A program made the translations under genes and the position numbers. Under the pieces are notes generated by a model that was given only the letters and a program-made list of their open reading frames with translations, did not search any database and was not told where the DNA came from. Of a DNA stretch of 20,862 nt, positions 1 to 4,452 are shown one piece after another. This stretch comes from a virus. The stretch's first letter is position 1. The number at the start of each line of letters is the position of its first letter. Location of the stretch: the IMG/VR virus record IMGVR_UViG_3300031578_000415, positions 1 to 20,862 of that record. One strand, given 5' to 3'.

Positions 1-20
1 GGTTCACGCCCGCGTAGCCC

Positions 21-506
21 ATGCAGATCCTCACTGTCAAATACGATCCTGAGACGAAGTTCTGCCCTCTCGAGTTCCGGTACAACAAAAGGTTCCACGA
101 GCTGCTCAGGACGGGTGTCAAGCCCCTGTCGTACCGAAAGTACGATCGAGACAGCAAGAAGTGGTCAATCCACGTCAGCAAGCTTCCGTTGGTCATAGCC
201 TTCGGCAAGCGGTTCTTCGCCCACGTTGACTACTCAGCCCTGCCGGAAGAGATTCAGATCCGTTTGGTACAGCTGCTGCAGGACGGTGGCTACAGGGAAG
301 ACCTAGGCCCAGGTCCGGCGGCGTCGGCTGCCGTGAAGACCCCTCACCAAATCCTCTACCTGCTCCCCACAGCCCCTCCCGCGGTTGTGAAGGCGTCCTA
401 CCGCGCTCTGGCGAGTTTGCACCACCCAGACCACGGGGGCAGCTCTGAGGACTTCAGGGCCATCCAGAAGGCCTATGACGAGATTCTCAAGAACGAGGGA
501 GACTAG
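21..506 (+). CDS. Phage J-domain (DnaJ-like) protein
   Basis: This 161-residue protein has a C-terminal J-domain at about residues 107-157, with the HPD tripeptide at residues 135-137 followed by GG and a closing helix ending AYDEIL. By family knowledge, J-domains stimulate the ATPase of an Hsp70 (DnaK) partner through HPD, so this protein may recruit host DnaK. The first 70 residues form a separate basic and aromatic domain (LSYRKYDRDSKKW) that loosely recalls HARP-type nucleic-acid-binding domains; that part is inference. An in-frame TAG lies two codons before the ATG, so the start cannot lie further upstream; I see no clear ribosome binding site. It is the only plus-strand gene and converges on the deoxynucleoside kinase gene, sharing its stop region. 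It lacks the Gly/Phe and zinc domains of true DnaJ. Confidence 0.85.
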   Translation: MQILTVKYDPETKFCPLEFRYNKRFHELLRTGVKPLSYRKYDRDSKKWSIHVSKLPLVIAFGKRFFAHVDYSALPEEIQIRLVQLLQDGGYREDLGPGPAASAAVKTPHQILYLLPTAPPAVVKASYRALASLHHPDHGGSSEDFRAIQKAYDEILKNEGD

Positions 507-1147
507 GTCCGGCAGGCATCCATCACGGTCGAAGCCACAGCATCCCAGTCTGGCATGGCGTTGACGGGGTCCCAGATCAGGGTGGTGACCTTCACAGCGT
601 GGCCCCAGGGCATGAGTCCGCGCTCTGCCTCCTTCAGGAGCCTCTGATACCCAGCTCTCAGCTTCTGCAGGTACTCGAGGGGGACTCCAGATTCGGCGCC
701 CCTGTTTCGAGTCCGCATTCTCTTGTGTGCCGTCTCGGGTTGTACATCCAGGAAGATCAACCTAGTGGGAGGAAGCAGCGTGTGGCACATGATGTTGTAG
801 CACATCTCGTAGGTCTTCCAGTCCAGCTCCGAGATGTTGCCCTCCTCCATATGGAGCCTGGCGAAGACGCGATCTCCGCTGAGGGAACGGTCGAGGATGG
901 CGCCTTCGAACCGACCCACACCTAGACTGACGAGGGCAGCAGCCTTCTGCAGGGCGTAGCGGCGATGCAGGAGATAGACCTGCATCATCGTCGCGTGGGC
1001 TTTGGGGTCCTTGTAGAAGACCTCGAGGTAGGGGTTGTCATCTACGGGTTCCTCGATGACTTGGAAGTTGAGCCTTTCTCCGATCTCCCTGGCGAAAGTT
1101 GTTTTGCCGCACCCGATGATACCCTCGATCCACAATAGTGGTTTCAT
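503..1147 (-). CDS. Deoxynucleoside kinase (dNK/dCK/dGK family)
   Basis: The 214-residue protein is a P-loop deoxynucleoside kinase, which would phosphorylate deoxynucleosides to dNMPs in a salvage route for phage DNA synthesis. The Walker A motif GIIGCGKT is at residues 9-16, an EEP motif carrying the likely catalytic glutamate is at 32-34, the DRS motif is at 86-88 in LDRSLSGDRVFA, and an arginine-rich lid (KRMRTRNRG) is near 142-150. Length matches the family (about 200-230). The ATG at 1147 is preferred over a TTG four codons upstream because GGAGGAAAC sits directly in front of it. It is the last gene of the leftward block. With the dNMP kinase gene further upstream it suggests a two-step dNTP supply. 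Which base it prefers cannot be read from sequence. Confidence 0.92.
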   Translation of the reverse strand: MKPLLWIEGIIGCGKTTFAREIGERLNFQVIEEPVDDNPYLEVFYKDPKAHATMMQVYLLHRRYALQKAAALVSLGVGRFEGAILDRSLSGDRVFARLHMEEGNISELDWKTYEMCYNIMCHTLLPPTRLIFLDVQPETAHKRMRTRNRGAESGVPLEYLQKLRAGYQRLLKEAERGLMPWGHAVKVTTLIWDPVNAMPDWDAVASTVMDACRT

Positions 1148-1155
1148 TGTTTCCT

Positions 1156-1220
1156 CCAACCCTGCTGATGGGATCGAACCATCTGGTGCCTACAGAATGA
1201 CACCATGCGCCAGCGCAGGA
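1156..1220 (-). ncRNA. tRNA-like element, D-arm deficient (possible tRNA-Gln remnant)
   Basis: Read on the minus strand, this short intergenic stretch contains a canonical T-arm: a 5-bp stem GATGG/CCATC closing the 7-base loop TTCGATC (1167-1183). Before it is a 7-bp stem-loop, TGGTGTC/GGCACCA (one G-T pair), with an 8-base loop ATTCTGTA that could present CTG as anticodon (1184-1205). Flanking bases TCCTGCG and AGCAGGG can pair over six of seven positions as an acceptor stem. Only about eight bases lie between the acceptor and anticodon stems, so there is no room for a normal D-arm, and no CCA follows. It may be a decayed tRNA, a minimal tRNA mimic, or chance. It ends within the leader of the kinase gene. 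Confidence 0.35.
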
Positions 1221-1234
1221 TCACCCAATCGTCA

Positions 1235-1426
1235 TTAGGTGTTTTTTATGGATTGACCTGACAGGCGTCCCTGCCCCTTCGTGGATCTTTTATGTTTTAG
1301 TGGGCACCAAAGTGGTGCCCCATCCGCATCGCCAATAGCCCACCACGCCCACACGTCTGAGTTGTCCAATCCGCAGTGTGCTTGAAGCGTAGTTTTATTG
1401 AGATGCTCGCACGTCCTGCAACTCAT
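1235..1426 (-). CDS. Small cysteine- and tryptophan-rich phage protein
   Basis: This is a 63-residue product starting at an ATG whose TGA overlap (ATGA) with the stop of the upstream Lar-like gene argues for translational coupling. Cysteines at residues 3, 6, 18 and 41 (CRTC, HCGL, WCPL) look like a four-cysteine zinc site with a tryptophan-rich stretch (DVWAWWA) between them; phage genomes often encode small unknown proteins of this general design. The reading frame stays open upstream, but a longer form would overlap the Lar-like gene completely, so the coupled ATG is chosen. The C-terminus is basic and probably disordered. No function can be assigned. It may act with the neighbouring Lar-like protein. 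Confidence 0.65.
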   Translation of the reverse strand: MSCRTCEHLNKTTLQAHCGLDNSDVWAWWAIGDADGAPLWCPLKHKRSTKGQGRLSGQSIKNT

Positions 1427-1614
1427 CTCTTCTCTCCATATGTCACGCGGCGTTCCCACGCTTTCCACGCTGCTTCTTGTGAGTCGTACCACCCTGTTTG
1501 TGCTTTGCATTCACAACAAACAACGTGCCACGAGTCGTGCTTGCTTGATGGACAGAATCCAAACTCCTGCACTTTCGTGTCGTAGGAGCCGCAGAACGGG
1601 CAAGGAAGGATCAT
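1423..1614 (-). CDS. Lar-like restriction alleviation family zinc protein
   Basis: The 63-residue protein begins with the LPCPFCGS motif (cysteines at residues 5 and 8), has a second knuckle CCEC at residues 33-36, and ends with an EAAWKAWERR helix. This order is typical of the small Lar-like family found in many phages and prophages. The founding member, Lar of the Rac prophage, modulates host type I restriction-modification to protect unmodified DNA. Most family members are untested, so an anti-restriction role is inference. The ATG directly follows the TAG of the upstream 49-residue gene, with purine-rich GAGGGAGAAG as ribosome binding site, and its stop overlaps the next start. Confidence 0.75.
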   Translation of the reverse strand: MILPCPFCGSYDTKVQEFGFCPSSKHDSWHVVCCECKAQTGWYDSQEAAWKAWERRVTYGEKR

Positions 1615-1764
1615 CTACTTCTCCCTCTTCCACGTTGTAGAGCCCCCCAATAGACGACCGAACACATGAGGTGCCAACCATCTTGGCAACGTGTAGCGAT
1701 CGAAGAACCATGCTGCAAACCGGCGGGGCATCAACGTGGCTAATAACCTGCCGAATATTTCCAT
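1615..1764 (-). CDS. 49-residue basic amphipathic micro-protein
   Basis: A 49-codon reading frame starts at ATG 1764, six bases after the stop of the upstream gene, and ends with a TAG placed directly against the ATG of the Lar-like gene. It exactly fills an otherwise empty gap in a tightly packed operon, which is the main support. The product begins MEIFGRLLATLMPRRF and continues with aromatic and arginine-rich segments (AAWFFDRY, LPRWLAPHVFGRLLGG) and a lysine-rich tail. It looks like an amphipathic, membrane- or protein-interacting peptide, with no classical long transmembrane helix. I do not recognise a family. Longer overlapping frames here would collide with the Lar-like gene. Confidence 0.55.
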   Translation of the reverse strand: MEIFGRLLATLMPRRFAAWFFDRYTLPRWLAPHVFGRLLGGSTTWKREK

Positions 1765-1770
1765 CTGGGC

Positions 1771-1932
1771 CTACGTCCCCTGCTCTTGATCTATTTCTCT
1801 CCTAATCAAAAAAGCCAAAGCCAGAGAGTAGTTTGGTTTCCCGTTGTCTTTGATATACCCTCGAGCTTTGCACCATTTGTTAAACAGCTTGGCTTCTGGA
1901 TCAGTTATCACCACCTGAAGTCTTGTTGCCAT
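1771..1932 (-). CDS. Small DNA-binding-like protein (possible ribbon-helix-helix)
   Basis: A 53-residue product starts at ATG 1932, three bases after the stop of the upstream gene, whose last codons supply a GGGGAG ribosome binding site. It opens with a short hydrophobic strand (TRLQVVITDPEAKLFNKWC), followed by two predicted helices separated by a GKPNYS turn and ending FLIRREID. The strand-helix-helix pattern and size recall ribbon-helix-helix DNA-binding proteins, so a repressor or small regulator is possible, but the match is only at the level of pattern. It belongs to the run of four very small genes between the ThyX-like and kinase genes. Confidence 0.6.
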   Translation of the reverse strand: MATRLQVVITDPEAKLFNKWCKARGYIKDNGKPNYSLALAFLIRREIDQEQGT

Positions 1933-1937
1933 CCCAC

Positions 1938-2714
1938 TTACTTCTCCCCGAATGCCACAAGGAAGTCCTTCATGTACGGCCATGACTTGATCCACTCGCA
2001 GATCGAACCCTCACATCCTTCACGCCACATCGGGAGTCGATGCTTCCTCCGGCTGCCAAACATTCTGAATCCTACTTCGTAGTTGAGGAGGAACGTCGCC
2101 ATCTGCAGGAACCCCTCGGGGAGCAGGTCTTTCATCGTCACCCGTTCCGCGCGCTTCGCTGCAGCCCCGTCAGCCTCTCGGAACTCGTCCACTGCACGAT
2201 TCAGCTCATCGAGGAACAGCTGCGGCAGCGGGTTCTCGAAGTCGTCCTGAGTGAGATGCCGCTTGCCCAGCATGTTCATCGTACTGCAGCTGTTGCGCAC
2301 CGTGCCGACCTTGTACGTGTCGACCTCCTGCCAGACATAGCGAGGAATGGTGATGTCGCAGCTGACGGTGATGTATCGCATGAACTTGCGATGGTCACCC
2401 CCACGTTTGATCAGCGACAGTGCGAGTTGCAGGTCGTCAGGGCCGATCACTGGCATCTCCCGCACGAGGTACCCAGGCGGGCAGAGGTCACGGTCTCCCG
2501 TGCTAAGGAGGGCTGCAGTGGGCTCTTCATCCTCTGCGCTGATCACCTTGTTGATCGGCCAGTGAGGTTTCTGGACATAGTCGATCATGTCCATGCCGTT
2601 GTAGTCAGAGTGGTGATGGATCCAGCTGTCGCTCTTGTCCCAGCTGTCAAACGGATTGCGCATGCTTCGCAGCGCTGGCTTGAATCCGTAGATATCGGTC
2701 AATTCGATCTTCAT
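1938..2714 (-). CDS. Conserved phage protein, possibly ThyX-like
   Basis: This 258-residue protein looks like a phage-conserved protein type with segments MRNPFDSWDKSDS near the N-terminus, then DHRKFMRYITVSCDIT, PRYVWQEVDTYKVGT and NSCSTMNML (about residues 105-150). The arrangement of a charged helix followed by a W-x-E/Q-x-D-x-Y-K segment loosely resembles the core of flavin-dependent thymidylate synthase (ThyX), which makes dTMP from dUMP. The exact ThyX signature RHRxxS is absent, so this is a hypothesis, not an identification. The context fits nucleotide metabolism: its ATG directly follows the TAA of the dNMP kinase gene, with GGAAGG as ribosome binding site. It could equally be an unrelated DNA-metabolism protein. 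Confidence 0.8.
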   Translation of the reverse strand: MKIELTDIYGFKPALRSMRNPFDSWDKSDSWIHHHSDYNGMDMIDYVQKPHWPINKVISAEDEEPTAALLSTGDRDLCPPGYLVREMPVIGPDDLQLALSLIKRGGDHRKFMRYITVSCDITIPRYVWQEVDTYKVGTVRNSCSTMNMLGKRHLTQDDFENPLPQLFLDELNRAVDEFREADGAAAKRAERVTMKDLLPEGFLQMATFLLNYEVGFRMFGSRRKHRLPMWREGCEGSICEWIKSWPYMKDFLVAFGEK

Positions 2715-3290
2715 TTACAACCTTCCCGCCTTCGCCATGCCATTGACGATGTTCCTCAACTGAAGATCTAGGAAATCCAACGTCGAATTGTTGCTGACGA
2801 CGTAGTCCCATTCGGTGAAGTCGTCGAGCGAGCATTCGGAGGCATGATGATCTTTGCTATCATCAAATTGGATATCCCGATCGACGCGGATGACGTGACC
2901 TCCCATATCCTTGATCATGTTCACTTCGTTCTTGAAGCGAATGTCCGTCACCACAACGGATTGAGGATGCTGCTGGTATCGACGTTGAAGCACCTTCACC
3001 CAGATGTTGCGGTCGATCTGCTGCCGGAACGCCTCGGTCCCCACAGTTTGAAGAGCCCATCGTGGTGTGAATCCCCAGAACGGGTCCTTGGCAGCCTTCC
3101 CCTCGGGCGTGTTCATTTGATCGTCGGTGAACCCGAACACGATGCGACACACGTCCTTCAACGTCAACGCGAATGCATCCATCCTGACGTCGTGACCACG
3201 CTCCTGCAGGATGAACGTCAGCATCTTTGCGGCGGTGTCCTTGCCGCGAAGACGCTTGCAACCCAATCCAATGATGATCTTTTTTGGCAT
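2715..3290 (-). CDS. Deoxynucleoside monophosphate kinase (T4 gp1-like)
   Basis: The 191-residue protein is a P-loop kinase of the phage dNMP kinase family, which phosphorylates dNMPs to dNDPs. The nucleotide-binding loop GCKRLRGKDT is at residues 10-19, with the KD-T/S ending typical of T4 gp1. The central block FGFTDDQMNTPEGKAAKD, WGFTPRWALQTVGTEAFR and NIWVKVL matches the family's conserved middle, and VVTDIRFKNEV supplies a following acidic strand. Its start has an excellent GAGGTGATAA ribosome binding site, and its stop abuts the next ATG. Together with the deoxynucleoside kinase it gives consecutive steps from nucleoside to diphosphate. An adenylate-kinase-like alternative is less likely given the loop sequence. 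Confidence 0.93.
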   Translation of the reverse strand: MPKKIIIGLGCKRLRGKDTAAKMLTFILQERGHDVRMDAFALTLKDVCRIVFGFTDDQMNTPEGKAAKDPFWGFTPRWALQTVGTEAFRQQIDRNIWVKVLQRRYQQHPQSVVVTDIRFKNEVNMIKDMGGHVIRVDRDIQFDDSKDHHASECSLDDFTEWDYVVSNNSTLDFLDLQLRNIVNGMAKAGRL

Positions 3291-3298
3291 TTATCACC

Positions 3299-3784
3299 TC
3301 AAAACGAGACGTCGTCCCCGTCGAAAAGGATGTCCATCTGGTTGTTGCGCCAATGCTCAAGCTCTTCTTGATCGTAGGCGGTCCTCGAGAGAGCATCCGC
3401 TTCGGAGTTCTCCTCTCGAGGAATCCAGTGGAAGGTGATGTTGTACTTGTAGCGCTGCCGGGCTTTCTGAACCATTGCGCACAACGGAACTAACTTCACG
3501 TCCCGGCACTCCCAACTACCATTGCACTGATTAACGATCAACTGTGAGTCGGATTTGATTACTGCTGGCCTTCGTTGATCCTCCGGCAGATTCAGCAACC
3601 ACAGCAGAGCCGCAATCACGGCGTGGTACTCTCCTACGTTGTTCGTTGCTTGCTCTCCTCCCTTCACCGAGACTTTGGCTTCTTCGTGTATGATCTCTTT
3701 TTTGGCTTTGACGATGAATCCCCAGGCGACAATTCCGTTTGGGTTAAACGGCTCGATGCTTGCGTCACACCAGATGTGGAACAT
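3299..3784 (-). CDS. Ribonuclease H type I
   Basis: The 161-residue protein is an RNase HI-fold nuclease, cutting RNA in RNA-DNA hybrids and so removing primers or R-loops during phage replication. The catalytic carboxylates fall in the expected order: D7 (WCDAS), E52 (NNVGEYHAV), D79 (IKSDSQL) and D130 (ENSEADALSR). The conserved NN-x-GEY motif and the IPREEN-x-x-AD motif are both intact. ATG 3784 is chosen because GAAGGAGAACGA lies directly upstream and the catalytic strand begins there; a longer frame adds 13 residues with no homology-like character. An in vivo role as a primer-removal enzyme is supported by the nearby polymerase and ligase genes. Confidence 0.93.
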   Translation of the reverse strand: MFHIWCDASIEPFNPNGIVAWGFIVKAKKEIIHEEAKVSVKGGEQATNNVGEYHAVIAALLWLLNLPEDQRRPAVIKSDSQLIVNQCNGSWECRDVKLVPLCAMVQKARQRYKYNITFHWIPREENSEADALSRTAYDQEELEHWRNNQMDILFDGDDVSF

Positions 3785-3990
3785 TCGTTCTCCTTCCTCA
3801 TGCACAGAGGCAGGTCTGGACACGGGGGCCAGAACTCATTCCCCACGCACAGAAAGGTCTTTCGAAAGAGGTTGGGACGACGGTAGAGCAACCGGCAGTA
3901 CGTCCTGACGGCTTCTGCCCAACCACCCTCCTTCCGTGACAAGACCGGCAGGCTACTCTTCGGGCCACTCTTCTTCACGGAGCCTCTCAC
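3664..3990 (-). CDS. Doubtful cysteine-rich small protein between KTSC and RNase H genes
   Basis: The 168 bases between the KTSC stop and the RNase H start are covered by an open frame of up to 108 residues, starting at a GTG inside the KTSC gene. The middle part (RTYCRLLYRRPNLFRKTFLC then FWPPCPDLPLCM) has evenly spaced cysteines and lies exactly in the gap, which is why it is listed. Against it are no ATG, a weak ribosome binding site (GAGAGG before a GTG at 3978), and a Ser/Lys-rich tail overlapping RNase H for about 120 bases. It may instead be untranslated leader for RNase H. Confidence 0.25.
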   Translation of the reverse strand: MRGSVKKSGPKSSLPVLSRKEGGWAEAVRTYCRLLYRRPNLFRKTFLCVGNEFWPPCPDLPLCMRKENECSTSGVTQASSRLTQTELSPGDSSSKPKKRSYTKKPKSR

Positions 3991-4192
3991 ATGCCTGGTG
4001 TCGCACGTTTTGGTGAAAGTACTTTCCGATCGACTCAGCTGAGATCAAGTCCTCGTAGTGTTGGGCCATGCTGGGGTATCGATAGAGGGTGCCGTTCTTG
4101 AACTGTATGATCAGGTAGTCATCACGCGTTCCGATCGCTGTGATGTGCGAAGAGTCTACCTCCTGACACTGATCTGGTTCTAGGTACTCCAT
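3953..4192 (-). CDS. KTSC domain protein
   Basis: The 79-residue protein matches the small KTSC domain, so named because it also occurs at the C-terminus of some lysyl-tRNA synthetases. Visible features are SSHITAIG near residues 14-21, the strand pair YLIIQFKNGTLYRY (26-39), and SAESIGKYFHQNVR (51-64), which parallels the family's A-x-S-x-G-x-(Y/F)-x-N ending. The function of stand-alone KTSC proteins, common in phages, is unknown; RNA or protein binding is a guess. GTAGGAGG lies before the ATG, directly downstream of a strong GC hairpin separating it from the histone-fold gene. An acidic tail (REEEWPEE) ends the protein. Confidence 0.82.
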   Translation of the reverse strand: MEYLEPDQCQEVDSSHITAIGTRDDYLIIQFKNGTLYRYPSMAQHYEDLISAESIGKYFHQNVRHQACERLREEEWPEE

Positions 4193-4206
4193 CGTGCGCC
4201 TCCTAC

Positions 4207-4228
4207 AGGGGCCCCCGAAGGGGCCCCT
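4207..4228 (-). promoter_or_regulatory. Perfect 9-bp GC hairpin with UUCG tetraloop
   Basis: On the minus strand the arms AGGGGCCCC and GGGGCCCCT close a TTCG loop, giving the especially stable C(UUCG)G RNA tetraloop. It lies between the stop of the histone-fold gene and the ribosome binding site of the KTSC gene. No U-run follows, so it is not a textbook intrinsic terminator. It may partly attenuate transcription, stop 3' exonucleases and so stabilise the upstream terminase-histone transcript, or mark an RNA processing point. Its perfect stem makes chance unlikely. Confidence 0.6.
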
Positions 4229-4233
4229 TCAGA

Positions 4234-4431
4234 TCAGATGTCCTGAGCCTTGATGGTCTTTCGTCCGCTCTCCTCGCAACGCTGCGCGGCCCTATCCAAC
4301 AGGCGTGCCACTTCGTCGCTGAGCCTATCGACCGCTTCGGCACCGAAGCGGTAGCCCTTGTCAGCTGCATACTGCTTCACTTTGCTGGCCACTACGTAGG
4401 TCACCTTGTCGCTCATGATCAATTCTCCCAT
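4234..4431 (-). CDS. Bacterial-type short histone-fold protein
   Basis: The product is 65 residues from ATG 4431, or 60 from the in-frame ATG at 4416 (MSDKVTYVV); both have plausible ribosome binding sites (AGGAAAAAG and GGGAG). It has the pattern of short bacterial or archaeal-like histones: VVASKVKQYAADKG as helix 1, a long central helix around residues 31-55 with small residues at dimer positions (LSDEVARLLDRAAQRCEESG), then the RKTIKAQDI ending that matches the loop R-x-T and following D of histone folds. The third helix is truncated, as in the bacterial histones described from Bdellovibrio and Leptospira. By family it should dimerise and bind or bend DNA. It follows the terminase gene by 21 bases, so roles in DNA condensation or packaging are attractive but inferred. 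Confidence 0.8.
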   Translation of the reverse strand: MGELIMSDKVTYVVASKVKQYAADKGYRFGAEAVDRLSDEVARLLDRAAQRCEESGRKTIKAQDI

Positions 4432-4452
4432 TCTTTTTCCTGTGTCCGCCGA

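Noticed and set aside
1511-1711. Minus-strand frame overlapping the Lar-like gene
   Set aside because: It overlaps the Lar-like gene in another frame, whereas the 49-codon frame fits exactly between neighbours.
2040-2771. Plus-strand 243-codon frame opposite the ThyX-like gene
   Set aside because: His/Val/Arg-rich artefact product; the minus-strand protein has the clear start and junctions.
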